A DNA stretch of 64,000 nucleotides from Actinomycetaceae bacterium (GTDB lineage Bacteria > Actinomycetota > Actinomycetes > Actinomycetales > Actinomycetaceae). The position numbers and the translations under genes are program-made. The notes under the pieces are model-generated. The model made no database searches and was not told the DNA's origin. It saw only the letters and a list, made by a program, of their open reading frames with translations. Below, in pieces: positions 18,479-27,597 of the stretch. Location of the stretch: the NCBI GenBank assembly GCA_030524055.1, contig JAUNHH010000003.1:124001-188000 (forward strand). The letters run 5' to 3'. The first letter of the stretch is position 1; the number at the start of each line of letters is the position of its first letter.

Positions 18479-20064
18479 TAGGCGCTACTTTCCGCACGCC
18501 ACGCGGGCCGCGGCCCCTTCCGCGTCTTCACGATCGGCGTCTTATTCCGGTGGCGATTGTCGTGTGGGCGGTGATGTGGTGGTCTACTGACGAGGGCGGA
18601 GCGCGTGCACTCACCGGCCTATTTCCGCACGCGGAAGTTTTATGGCCTGTTCTGGCCGTTGTCTGCATTATTAGCGGCGCGGGATTATGTCTGCATAGTT
18701 CCGTGGTGGATCGGGCGCCGCCGCGTCACGGCAATATTCCTGGCGGGAAAATCCGTGCCAGCCTTGGCGTCCTTGCTGTGGCTTGCGGCGCAGCCCTATG
18801 GGTAGGGGACACAGCTATTGCCACCCACCTGGCGGACCCTTTACCACGCGCAATCGGTGAGGGCACCACGAGTATTTCCGCCCGGGTGGTTCTTCTTGAC
18901 GATCCACGGCCACAAGAATCACGGTGGGGGAGAAGCTATAGCGCGTGGGCTGAGGTCAGCGCCGTCCAGATCGGCAACCGCCCCTGGGAGCGCTCTGCCG
19001 TGCGGGTCACTATTCGCAGCCCTGATCTGGATGCTTATGCGCGTGCGGATATTCTTCAGGTCCGCGGGAAAATCGATCCCTCATTCTTTTCTCACCCTCC
19101 TGCAGTTGGGCTTCTCCGTGCGAATTCGCTGACTCTTGTCGAGCGTCCAGGCGGGTGGCAGGGGCTGGTCCGCGATATTCGTGCCTCATTAGTGCGAATT
19201 TGTGCCTCCCTTAATCCGCAGGGGCGGGGGCTGGTCCCAGGAATGGCTATTGGCGATGACCGTGCTTTAAGTAGCGACCTTAAAGACGATATGCGTACTA
19301 CTTCGCTCGCGCATTTAACAGCCGTATCGGGATCGCATATTGCCATTCTTTTAGGATGCCTGGTGTATTGCGTGCGCAGCTTTTGGGGGCGCGTGGCTGC
19401 CACCACTGTTCTTCTTATCGTTATTGTCCTTCTTGTTGGCCCGCAAGCCTCCGTTATCCGTTCGGTGGCAACCAGTTCCATTGGCCTGATTGGCCATATT
19501 CTTGGGCGCCCCCACCATTCTCATAGCGCTTTAGCAGCAGTTGTTATTGCCACTGTCCTACTCGACCCGTGGGCGGCCCACCACTTGGGATTTGCTCTCT
19601 CTGTTGTCGCCACCTGGGCGGTAATTGGCCCAGCAACCAGCCTCCAGATATACGCGCGCCACCACGATTGGGGCCGCTGCGCCCGCCTATGCCTCACATG
19701 GGTGTCCATCCCCCTGTGCTGCCAGATTGCGGTAACCCCACTGCTGCTTCTTATTGATGAAGAGGTCCCGACCTGGTCGCTGATTGCTAATCTCCTGGCA
19801 GCCCCAGCGGTTGCCCCGGCCACTCTTTTCGCTGTGGCGGCAGCGCTCGCGGCCCTTCCTTTCCCAGAGCTTGCCGCCATACTTGCCAGCTCGGCTTCCT
19901 TTTTTACTGGGTGGGTAGCTCTGATTGCTGAGGGTATTGCCGATTGGCCGTGGGCCCGTATCCCCATACCTGGGGGCGCACTGGCAGCATCCATTGTCCT
20001 CATCGGTATCGCCACCACCATTGGCTGGTGGCGATGGAAGAGTGGCGCACAGGAGGTGGTGTAG
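18466..20064 (+). CDS. comEC: Competence protein ComEC, DNA uptake channel (no lactamase domain)
   Basis: 532 residues. It has several N-terminal membrane helices, an OB-like exported segment (STSISARVVLLDDP region) and then the competence domain (TSLAHLTAVSGSHIAILLG) with a bundle of membrane helices to the C-terminus. It forms the channel for single-stranded DNA across the membrane. The C-terminal metallo-beta-lactamase domain found in Bacillus ComEC is absent and the protein ends after the helices. A perfect copy of the dispersed motif (18590-18602) encodes STDEGGARAL near residue 45. It is followed closely by holA. Confidence 0.93.
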   Translation: MSEIVGATFRTPRGPRPLPRLHDRRLIPVAIVVWAVMWWSTDEGGARALTGLFPHAEVLWPVLAVVCIISGAGLCLHSSVVDRAPPRHGNIPGGKIRASLGVLAVACGAALWVGDTAIATHLADPLPRAIGEGTTSISARVVLLDDPRPQESRWGRSYSAWAEVSAVQIGNRPWERSAVRVTIRSPDLDAYARADILQVRGKIDPSFFSHPPAVGLLRANSLTLVERPGGWQGLVRDIRASLVRICASLNPQGRGLVPGMAIGDDRALSSDLKDDMRTTSLAHLTAVSGSHIAILLGCLVYCVRSFWGRVAATTVLLIVIVLLVGPQASVIRSVATSSIGLIGHILGRPHHSHSALAAVVIATVLLDPWAAHHLGFALSVVATWAVIGPATSLQIYARHHDWGRCARLCLTWVSIPLCCQIAVTPLLLLIDEEVPTWSLIANLLAAPAVAPATLFAVAAALAALPFPELAAILASSASFFTGWVALIAEGIADWPWARIPIPGGALAASIVLIGIATTIGWWRWKSGAQEVV

Positions 20065-20141
20065 GGCGGGCCGCTGTGGAGGTGGGGGAGGGGCGTGACA
20101 CACTAGAGGGGCAGTGGCAGGCAGAGGGAAGGGAAAAGACG

Positions 20142-21131
20142 ATGGCAGCTCGAAGCCCGAGGGGGAAAAGCGCGCCCGTTGTTATTGAGTTAGCGCCGAT
20201 CGTCCTCGTAAAAGGAAGCGAAGGGCTGCTGGCTGAACGCGCTATTGCCACACTGAAAGCCCAAGCGAATGCGGCCGATCCGAATGTGGAGAAAACCGAC
20301 CTGTCTGCGGCCACCTACCAGGCTGGACAACTCGATGTATTGACGTCCCCATCATTATTTGGTGAAGCGCGTCTCGTCCTCATTCATGACCTGGAGACTT
20401 TAGGTGATGCCCTGGCCAGCGACCTTTTAGCGTATATTTCTGCGCCCGCCCCCGATGTGTGGCTGATCCTGCGCCACCCGGGAGGTAATGCCCGCGGCAA
20501 GAAAGTCCTTGACGCGATTGCCAAAGCGGGTTTCCCGGTGATTCCTGCGGACCCGCTGACATCGGACCGGGACAAACTTGATCTTCTCCGCAGTGATGCC
20601 CGCGCGGCCAAGCGGCGCCTTGACGATGAAGCTGCTCAACTTCTTGTGGACTCGCTGGGCTCAGATGTGCGGTCAATGGCAGCGGCCCTGGCTCAACTTC
20701 TGTCGGATATTGATGGGCCGATTACCGCTGATGATGTCAAACGTTTCCACGCGGGCCGGATTGAAGCGACCGGATATGAGGTGGCAGATGCGGCTGTCAC
20801 CGGAAATACTGCTCGCGCTCTCACCCTTTTGCGTCATGCCTTGGCGACCGGTGTTGATCCTGTGCCTATCGTGGTGGCCCTGGCAATGAAATTGCGGCAA
20901 ATGGCGAAAGTGTCCATTGCGGGGTCTCGGTCAGCGGCGAGCCTGGGAATGCGGCCCTGGCAAATTGACCGGGCCAGGCGGGACCTTCACGGGTGGAATG
21001 ATCACAGTCTGGCTGCGGCAATTTCGGCGATTGCTGTGGCTGATGAGGAAGTCAAGGGCGCGTCGAAAGATCCGCATCGGGCCGTTGAAAAAGCCGTCAT
21101 GACTCTGTGCCGCCTCCGCGGAGGCCGGTAG
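20142..21131 (+). CDS. holA: DNA polymerase III delta subunit (clamp loader)
   Basis: 329 residues from ATG 20142 after a GGGAAGGGA ribosome-binding site. The N-terminal AAA+-like fold without a nucleotide-binding loop (IVLVKGSEGLLAERAIATL), DVLTSPSLFGEARLVLI and the C-terminal helical collar (REPHRAVEKAVMTLCRLRGGR-type ending) match the delta family. It opens the beta sliding clamp. The order comEA-comEC-holA-(rpsT) is conserved in many Gram-positive genomes and supports the assignment. Confidence 0.92.
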   Translation: MAARSPRGKSAPVVIELAPIVLVKGSEGLLAERAIATLKAQANAADPNVEKTDLSAATYQAGQLDVLTSPSLFGEARLVLIHDLETLGDALASDLLAYISAPAPDVWLILRHPGGNARGKKVLDAIAKAGFPVIPADPLTSDRDKLDLLRSDARAAKRRLDDEAAQLLVDSLGSDVRSMAAALAQLLSDIDGPITADDVKRFHAGRIEATGYEVADAAVTGNTARALTLLRHALATGVDPVPIVVALAMKLRQMAKVSIAGSRSAASLGMRPWQIDRARRDLHGWNDHSLAAAISAIAVADEEVKGASKDPHRAVEKAVMTLCRLRGGR

Positions 21132-21145
21132 CGGATATACCAAAA

Positions 21146-21172
21146 GGCGGGTACCAAAAATTGGTACCCGCC
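21146..21172. terminator. Perfect 12-bp bidirectional terminator hairpin
   Basis: GGCGGGTACCAA, then an AAA loop, then TTGGTACCCGCC. It lies between the convergent holA and rpsT genes and can serve both. Confidence 0.75.
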
Positions 21173-21194
21173 CTGGTTAATCTACGCAGCTGCC

Positions 21195-21458
21195 TCAGCC
21201 GAGGGAAGCGACGCGATGAGCAAGCTTTGACTTACGATTCGCTGCCTGATTCTTGTGGATCACACCCTTGGACACAGCCTTGTCCAATTTGCGTGAAGCA
21301 ACGCGCAGTGCTTCAACGGCAGCTTCCTTATCGCCGGCCTCAACGGCCTCACGGGCGCGACGCACCAGGGTCTTCAGCTCAGACTTCACGGCCTGATTGC
21401 GCTGGCGACGCTTCTCGTTGGTGCGGATCCGCTTCTTCTGAGACTTAATATTCGCCAC
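21195..21458 (-). CDS. rpsT: 30S ribosomal protein S20
   Basis: 87 residues, very basic and helical, with the standard N-terminus [21 protein letters not shown] and a conserved [17 protein letters not shown] segment. It binds 16S rRNA early in small-subunit assembly. The start follows an AAGGAG ribosome-binding site. The 216 bases upstream (21459-21674) contain no gene I can support and presumably hold its promoter and leader, but I found no convincing -10/-35 there. Confidence 0.97.
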   Translation of the reverse strand: MANIKSQKKRIRTNEKRRQRNQAVKSELKTLVRRAREAVEAGDKEAAVEALRVASRKLDKAVSKGVIHKNQAANRKSKLAHRVASLG

Positions 21459-21674
21459 AGTCGGATGACTCCTTGGATTTCGTAACTGACAGGTCGGTGA
21501 GGGCTGTGTCAGAACCGGGACTGGGACGTGGGGACATCCGCGAATGGTTCAGACCAGACCCCCTGCCCGACCAGGCTGGGAGTCCGAACGTCAAGATTAG
21601 CAGCGGCAGGCCTCCTCCTCCAATCCCCGCAAGGCTTTTTTGGAGTGAATGCCATCACCGCTAGCCGAAGGAGG

Positions 21675-22256
21675 TTAGTCCGCGGGGCAGGAGCGGATGC
21701 CCTCAATAATCGCGTTGAAAGTGGATTGAGGAACCACCCCGCCCTCGCGACGAATGTCGCTAAGTGGTACCCACAGGATTCGGTCGAGCCGCACTTCGGA
21801 GGGCCTGCCCTGTGCATCCCAATCGCCTGTGCCAATGTCGAGCCAATAGCGTCCCCACCGGGCTTCCTGGGCGGCATCACGATCATGATCTTTTGAGGTC
21901 ATTTGAGCGACATGGACGCCTTTGCCGGAGCGTCCAAGGACAACGACGGGGCGGTCTTTGCCTTGGGTGGCATCCTCCTCAAAGGGGACCCATGTCCAGA
22001 CGACTTCACCAGGGTCAGCATCCCCATCATTGCGTGGGGCGTAACTCGTGCTGTGGAGAGCGTCCTTGCGGCGGACTTCATGGATTTTTTGCGAGGGCGG
22101 GGTTGGTTTTTTCCTCCCCTGATGCTTCTCATCCGACGCCGAATGCCGTGCCGCAGATGCGCGTTCTTTCCGCTTTTTCGGTGAAAAAATGGCCACAAGG
22201 CCGCCAATGAATGCCTCAAAGACGAGGCGCCCGAGGAGTTCGAAAAACCATGACAT
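21675..22256 (-). CDS. PemK/MazF-like protein with N-terminal hydrophobic segment
   Basis: 193 residues from ATG 22256. The first ~28 residues (MSWFFELLGRLVFEAFIGGL) are hydrophobic and look like a membrane anchor. A basic, low-complexity linker follows. The C-terminal ~110 residues resemble PemK/MazF-type proteins: GEVVWTWVPFEED, RPVVVLGRSG, VAQMTSKDHDRD and DRILWVPLSDIRREGG. No antitoxin gene is adjacent, so it may be a diverged domesticated form and not an active toxin. GACAAT lies seven bases before the ATG (possible leaderless start). Two near copies of the dispersed motif lie inside (21737, 22092). Confidence 0.7.
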   Translation of the reverse strand: MSWFFELLGRLVFEAFIGGLVAIFSPKKRKERASAARHSASDEKHQGRKKPTPPSQKIHEVRRKDALHSTSYAPRNDGDADPGEVVWTWVPFEEDATQGKDRPVVVLGRSGKGVHVAQMTSKDHDRDAAQEARWGRYWLDIGTGDWDAQGRPSEVRLDRILWVPLSDIRREGGVVPQSTFNAIIEGIRSCPAD

Positions 22257-22422
22257 GGGCACGATTGTCTCTGCCCGCCTATCCGCTTGTCTATTGCATG
22301 AGCTGCATATGCCCAGCTCTATCCACAGAATCACAATTACCTCTTGTTTATCTCAGTTCGTTATGGCAGGATCTATTTCAACGCCAATGATGGCGTAATT
22401 TAAAGATAAAGGAGACTCTCAG

Positions 22423-23439
22423 ATGGCACGCACACGCTCACTCCGTTCCACACAAAAGAGAAAGAGTCGCGCTCGCCGCCGCTTACCGCGTGCGCCACAT
22501 ACGCGCCAGATCTGCCCAGGGATGGAAATCCCCGCCAATATTCCAGGCCTGGATACCGCTATTGCCCTGCACACCCAAGGTGACTATGACCAGGCAATAG
22601 AGCACCTTTGTGCCGCCATTACCGATGACTTACCTGCCCTCTACCAAGTGGTCTGCCTCAAAATGCTCGTTGAATGGTGCGCCCAACAAGACCGACCAAT
22701 GGACGCCAAACACCATAGTGGCCGCGCTGTTGCCATTGCAGATAAAGCTTTTGGGGCCCGCGACATTATGACCCTTATGCTGCGCAATTCCCACCTGTAT
22801 TGGATGAATGTGTGCGGCTATGGTGAAGTCGCTCAAAAGTACTACCCCGCCCTCGTCGATGATATTGAGCAGGCTCTCGGACGTGACCACGACCTGTGTT
22901 GGGCCGCCCGAAATAACGCCATTATGCCCCTCAAGGACCAAGGGCTATGGGAAGAAGCTGCCGAGGCCTACCAGCAGCTCGCAGACGATATGAGCGACTA
23001 TCTTTACGCCTCCCACCCGAATCTTCTTGCTGTCCGCCGTCATCTTGGGCAGGCCTATTCCATGGCCGGACACTACGACCGCGCTATTAGCGTCTTTTCT
23101 GATCTTCTTGCCACCCTGCTCACCACAACCTCACGCGGCAATGACACCATCCTTTCCCTTCGTGACGACATTGCAGAAAACCACTTTTACGCGGGAAGAA
23201 AAGACGACGCCCGCGATATGTGGACGGTGCTTGCTGCTGACTGCCTGCGCTACCTGGGGCCCGCCCACCCCTTAACAATCCGCCAGCACACCATTCAGAT
23301 TTCCTTCGCCATTGACGATGGCGACGAAATCGCCGTAGACCAGTGGATGCAGCGCCTTCGTGAAGCCATTCCACCAGATGGGGATATGAGTGACCTTCCG
23401 CCCCTAGAGTTTCTGATCCGCAATCCCTGGGCCGATTAG
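22423..23439 (+). CDS. Tetratricopeptide-repeat protein
   Basis: 338 residues with an AAGGAGA ribosome-binding site. A short, very basic N-terminus (RKSRARRRLPRAPHTR) precedes helical repeats typical of TPRs (ALHTQGDYDQAIEHLCAAI, LGQAYSMAGHYDRAISVFSDL). It is cytoplasmic, with no signal or membrane segment. Such proteins mediate protein contacts; the partner is unknown. A full copy of the dispersed motif (22845-22856) encodes YYPALVDD between helices. Confidence 0.75.
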   Translation: MARTRSLRSTQKRKSRARRRLPRAPHTRQICPGMEIPANIPGLDTAIALHTQGDYDQAIEHLCAAITDDLPALYQVVCLKMLVEWCAQQDRPMDAKHHSGRAVAIADKAFGARDIMTLMLRNSHLYWMNVCGYGEVAQKYYPALVDDIEQALGRDHDLCWAARNNAIMPLKDQGLWEEAAEAYQQLADDMSDYLYASHPNLLAVRRHLGQAYSMAGHYDRAISVFSDLLATLLTTTSRGNDTILSLRDDIAENHFYAGRKDDARDMWTVLAADCLRYLGPAHPLTIRQHTIQISFAIDDGDEIAVDQWMQRLREAIPPDGDMSDLPPLEFLIRNPWAD

Positions 23440-23555
23440 CTGGCAGAGGGGCGTGAACTCGGGCACGTCCAGACAATCCCCGTGGGTGCTGGTTGGCCCC
23501 AATGGCCCTGGGGATGGGACGATGGAGACACTACACATCCCTATGGAGGTCCTCC

Positions 23556-25415
23556 TTGTCCCCCATCCCTAGCCCTGAGCAGGAAGCGACCATTCGCCCC
23601 GCTGCCACCAAGCAGGAACATATCCGCAATTTCTGCATTATTGCGCATATTGACCACGGAAAGTCCACGCTGGCTGACCGCATGCTTCAACTCACCGGAA
23701 TTGTTCAGGCCAGGGATATGAAAGACCAATACCTGGACCGAATGGATATTGAACGCGAACGCGGAATCACCATTAAATCGCAGGCCGTGCGTATGCCCTG
23801 GGCTGTCGGAGACCATGCCTACGCCCTCAATATGATTGACACCCCAGGGCACGTGGACTTTACCTACGAAGTCTCGCGATCCCTGGCGGCCTGCGAAGGG
23901 GCCGTCCTCCTGGTTGACGCTGCCCAAGGAATCGAAGCACAAACCCTGGCCAACCTTTATTTGGCCATGGAAAATGACCTCGCCATTATTCCTGTCCTCA
24001 ATAAAATCGATCTGCCCGGCGCCCAGCCCGAAAAATACGCGGCAGAACTGGCCCAACTTATTGGCTGCGACGAAAGCGAAATCCTGAAAGTCTCTGGTAA
24101 AACGGGGGAAGGGGTGCCTGCCCTCCTGGACCGTATTGTGGAAGTTGTGCCCCACCCGGAGGGCGACCCTGATGCCGCCACCCGCGCCATGATTTTTGAC
24201 TCCGTCTACGACACCTACCGCGGGGTGGTCACCTATGTGCGCGTTGTCGATGGGGCCCTCACCTCACGTCAACGCATTAAAATGATGTCCACTGGCGTCA
24301 CCCACGAACTCCTCGAAATCGGCGTCATTTCGCCCGAACCTCGGGTGTCCGCTGGTATTGGCGCCGGCGAAGTGGGCTACCTGATTACCGGCGTCAAAGA
24401 CGTCCGCCAATCAAAGGTGGGCGATACGGTGACTGCCTCCCACCATGGAGCAACGGAGCCGCTCGCCGGTTATCAAGACCCCAAACCTATGGTGTTCTCT
24501 GGGATTTACCCCGTGGATGGTTCAGATTTTCCTGACCTCCGTGACGCTTTAGAACGCCTCCAACTCAATGATGCGGCCCTGACCTACGAGCCGGAATCCT
24601 CCGCTGCCCTGGGGTTTGGCTTCCGCTGCGGCTTCCTTGGGTTGCTTCACCTGGAGATTGTCCGCGAACGTTTAGAACGCGAATTCAATTTGGATCTGAT
24701 TGCTACCGCACCCAATGTGGTCTACCAGGTGACTAAAGAAGATAAAAGCATCGTCCAAGTGGATAATCCCTCCGAATTCCCAGAAGGGAAAATCGCGGAA
24801 GTTCGCGAACCCGTTGTGGATGCCACCATTTTGACCCCCACAGAGTTTACGGGCACCGTCATGGAATTATGTCAGGAACGGCGCGGCACAATGAAAGGCA
24901 TGGATTACCTCAGCGAAGACCGCGTCGAAATCCATTACCAATTACCGCTCGCTGAAATCGTCTTTGACTTTTTCGATCACCTGAAATCGCGGACCCGTGG
25001 TTATGCTTCCTTGGATTACCACGAATCAGGCGACCAGGCAGCTGACCTGGTGAAAGTCGATATTCTGCTCAATGCGGAACGGGTGGATGCCTTTAGTGCC
25101 ATTGTCCATAAAGACGCGGCCTATTCCTATGGGGTGCGCATGACAAAGCGCCTGAAAGAACTCATTCCTCGGCAGCAATTTGAAATCCCCGTTCAGGCTG
25201 CTGTTGGTGCGCGGGTCATTGCCCGTGAAACCATTAAAGCGCTGCGTAAAGATATGCTGGCGAAATGTTATGGCGGCGATATTACCCGTAAACGCAAGCT
25301 GCTGGAAAAGCAGAAAGAAGGCAAAAAGCGGATGAAATCCATTGGGCGCGTCGATGTCCCCCAAGAAGCTTTTATTGCCGCGTTGACTTCTGACGTTCCC
25401 TCGGGAAAGAAGTGA
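23556..25415 (+). CDS. lepA: Elongation factor 4 (LepA GTPase)
   Basis: 619 residues. The TTG at 23556 is preferred because GGAGG lies six bases upstream and the length then matches LepA; longer in-frame starts exist. G motifs: AHIDHGKST (G1), ERGITIK (G2), DTPGHVDF (G3) and NKIDLP (G4). The LepA-specific C-terminal domain is present ([20 protein letters not shown] and a basic tail). The factor acts on stalled or mis-translocated ribosomes. trmB and hemW follow, a common actinobacterial order for lepA-hemW. Confidence 0.95.
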   Translation: MSPIPSPEQEATIRPAATKQEHIRNFCIIAHIDHGKSTLADRMLQLTGIVQARDMKDQYLDRMDIERERGITIKSQAVRMPWAVGDHAYALNMIDTPGHVDFTYEVSRSLAACEGAVLLVDAAQGIEAQTLANLYLAMENDLAIIPVLNKIDLPGAQPEKYAAELAQLIGCDESEILKVSGKTGEGVPALLDRIVEVVPHPEGDPDAATRAMIFDSVYDTYRGVVTYVRVVDGALTSRQRIKMMSTGVTHELLEIGVISPEPRVSAGIGAGEVGYLITGVKDVRQSKVGDTVTASHHGATEPLAGYQDPKPMVFSGIYPVDGSDFPDLRDALERLQLNDAALTYEPESSAALGFGFRCGFLGLLHLEIVRERLEREFNLDLIATAPNVVYQVTKEDKSIVQVDNPSEFPEGKIAEVREPVVDATILTPTEFTGTVMELCQERRGTMKGMDYLSEDRVEIHYQLPLAEIVFDFFDHLKSRTRGYASLDYHESGDQAADLVKVDILLNAERVDAFSAIVHKDAAYSYGVRMTKRLKELIPRQQFEIPVQAAVGARVIARETIKALRKDMLAKCYGGDITRKRKLLEKQKEGKKRMKSIGRVDVPQEAFIAALTSDVPSGKK

Positions 25416-25480
25416 CAGGAATGTCGCCTGTGCGTCCCAGTTACGAGGGCGGAGCCAACCCCCCACAGGGCGAGGTCTTT

Positions 25481-26221
25481 ATGGCCCGCACCAAATCCTT
25501 TACCCGCCGATCCCGTGACCTGCCACCAAATCTCCAACGCACCTGGGAAGCTCACGCTGGCTCCTATGTGATTCCAGTGAGTCGGGGAGTAGGGCATACG
25601 ACGGTGGCTGAGGATTTCCACCTGGACCTGCCCCAGATTTTTGGGCGCAATGCCCCGGTGGTGATGGAAATTGGTTCCGGCACCGGCGAGCAGGCCGTCC
25701 ATTGGGCCGCCGCTAATCCTCAGGCTGATCTTCTCTGTTGGGAAGTGTGGGTACCGGGGATTGCCAAGATTATCTCCAAGGCTGCCCAAGCGGGAGTCAC
25801 CAATATTCGTGTGATTGAAGCCGACGCTGCCCAAGCAATCCCGATTGCTATTCAGGACGCCACTATTAGCGAAGTGTGGACTTTTTTCCCGGACCCGTGG
25901 CGCAAAACCCGCCACCATAAACGCCGCCTCGTCTCTCCCTCTTTTGCCGAGGAAATAACTCGGGTGTTAATCGGTGGGGGTCTGTGGCGCCTGGCTACCG
26001 ACTGGGATGACTACGCCTGGCAGATGCGCACCGTCGTTGAAGAAACCCCCGGCCTGGTCAATCTTTATGCAGGGTGCAACCCCGATGAGAATGACCCAGA
26101 CGGGGCGCGCGGCGGATTTGCCCCACGCTGGGAGGGGCGAACCCTGACCAACTACGAATCGCGCGGTCTTGAGGCGGGCCGCACAGTTCACGATATTGCC
26201 GCCCAGAAACCTTCCGAATGA
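25481..26221 (+). CDS. trmB: tRNA (guanine-N7-)-methyltransferase
   Basis: 246 residues from ATG 25481 (GAGG six bases upstream); an in-frame GTG at 25412 overlapping lepA would add 23 residues containing the dispersed motif at 25443. It binds SAM through VVMEIGSGTGEQ and has the TrmB signature WTFFPDPWRKTRHHKRRL. It methylates G46 of tRNA in the cytoplasm. Its stop overlaps the hemW start (ATGA). A TNYESRGL sequence near the C-terminus also fits the family. Confidence 0.92.
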   Translation: MARTKSFTRRSRDLPPNLQRTWEAHAGSYVIPVSRGVGHTTVAEDFHLDLPQIFGRNAPVVMEIGSGTGEQAVHWAAANPQADLLCWEVWVPGIAKIISKAAQAGVTNIRVIEADAAQAIPIAIQDATISEVWTFFPDPWRKTRHHKRRLVSPSFAEEITRVLIGGGLWRLATDWDDYAWQMRTVVEETPGLVNLYAGCNPDENDPDGARGGFAPRWEGRTLTNYESRGLEAGRTVHDIAAQKPSE

Positions 26222-27471
26222 GCCCCGCTCTGCCCGAGGGGATTGCCTGGCCCGCCAGTGGGGCGATTGACCCCACCCACGCGGAAGTGTCACGAGGTCG
26301 ACCTTTTTCCCTCTATATTCACGTGCCTTTTTGTACGGTGCGCTGCGGCTACTGCGATTTCAATACCTACACCACCGGTTTTGGGCCGGGCGCCGAACCT
26401 GGCTCCTATAGCACCTCCGTCATTGCTGAAGCGCGCCTTGCCCGAAATATTCTCGATCAGGCAGGTTTCGCCCCTCGCCGGGCCGGCACTGTATTTATTG
26501 GAGGCGGCACCCCAACACTGCTTGATACGGCGGAGATTCGCGCGATGCTGGAAGGAGTGCGTGAAGAGTTTCCGTGGGAGACGGGCGCAGAGGTCACTAT
26601 TGAAGCCAATCCTGATTCTGTTGATGGCCCCGCCCTCGAAAATCTGGCTAAGGCTGGCATTACCCGCGTCTCTTTTGGCATGCAATCTGCTGTTCCTTAT
26701 GTCCTTGCTACCCTGGATCGCACCCATAATCCTGAGCGCCTCCCCGATGTCACCCGATGGGCACGTGAAGCGGGATTGAGCGTATCTGTTGACCTGATAT
26801 ATGGGGCGCCAGGAGAAAGCGTCGAGGATTGGCGCAGCTCTGTAGAGGCCGCTTTAGCGCTGGATACGGACCATATCAGCACTTACGCCCTTGTTATTGA
26901 AGAGGGCACTCGGATGTGGCAACAGGTCCGCCGCGGCGAATTACCTGAAGTAGATCCTGATGACGAGGCCGCGAAATATGAAATCGCGGATTCTCTTTTA
27001 GGGGAAGGCGGTTTTACCTGGTATGAAATCTCCAATTGGGCCCGTCTTCATCCCACTGATGACCCGATGGGGACAACTGACCCGCATTTTTCTTCACGCC
27101 ACAATCTGGCCTATTGGCGTGACCACGATTGGTGGGGTTTAGGACCTGGGGCCCATTCGCATTGTGGGCGGTTGCGATGGTGGAATGTCAAACACCCTAG
27201 CGCCTATGCCGGGCGCGTTGCGCAGGGACTTTCGCCAGCTGCTGGAGGGGAAATTCTTGACGATGACTCTCGGGAGTTAGAGCGAATAATGCTGGCTATT
27301 CGCACCGCCCAGGGGGTGGATATTCCTTCGCATATTTCCCGCTCGGCAATTGCTTCTCTTATTGCGCAGGGATTACTGGAGCCGGGCCCGGCATTACGAG
27401 GGCGGGCGCAATTGACCTTACGGGGACGGCTTTTATGTGACACGGTGACACGGATTCTTACCGACGAGTAA
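26218..27471 (+). CDS. hemW: Radical SAM HemW-like protein
   Basis: 417 residues, overlapping trmB by four bases. The radical SAM cluster motif VPFCTVRCGYCDFNTY (CxxxCxYC followed by DFNTY) is diagnostic of HemW rather than true HemN, along with GGGTPTLL and EANPD. HemW is a heme chaperone related to coproporphyrinogen dehydrogenase; older annotations call it oxygen-independent coproporphyrinogen oxidase. A full motif copy at 27396 (RGRAQ region) and a near copy at 26628 (GPALEN) lie in the gene. Confidence 0.92.
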   Translation: MSPALPEGIAWPASGAIDPTHAEVSRGRPFSLYIHVPFCTVRCGYCDFNTYTTGFGPGAEPGSYSTSVIAEARLARNILDQAGFAPRRAGTVFIGGGTPTLLDTAEIRAMLEGVREEFPWETGAEVTIEANPDSVDGPALENLAKAGITRVSFGMQSAVPYVLATLDRTHNPERLPDVTRWAREAGLSVSVDLIYGAPGESVEDWRSSVEAALALDTDHISTYALVIEEGTRMWQQVRRGELPEVDPDDEAAKYEIADSLLGEGGFTWYEISNWARLHPTDDPMGTTDPHFSSRHNLAYWRDHDWWGLGPGAHSHCGRLRWWNVKHPSAYAGRVAQGLSPAAGGEILDDDSRELERIMLAIRTAQGVDIPSHISRSAIASLIAQGLLEPGPALRGRAQLTLRGRLLCDTVTRILTDE

Positions 27472-27597
27472 ATACTATTCTCACCCACTCCATGTACAAG
27501 TGTTGTCACGTTGTGTCAGTATCCGAATAGTGGGAAGACATAATGTCTAATGCGGGCTACTGTTTAGGGGCACAATCCCCGAACCTGGGAGCACGTC

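Noticed and set aside
21459-21674. Search for a tRNA or structured RNA in the rpsT upstream gap
   Set aside because: No acceptor stem, T-loop consensus or other recognisable RNA fold was found on either strand.
21509-21886. Minus-strand open frame between rpsT and the PemK-like gene
   Set aside because: Half overlaps the PemK-like gene in another frame. The remaining 48 codons have no ribosome-binding site or recognisable sequence.
25967-26293. Antisense frame spanning the trmB-hemW junction
   Set aside because: Both sense genes are firmly identified and overlap by four bases. The antisense product has no support.
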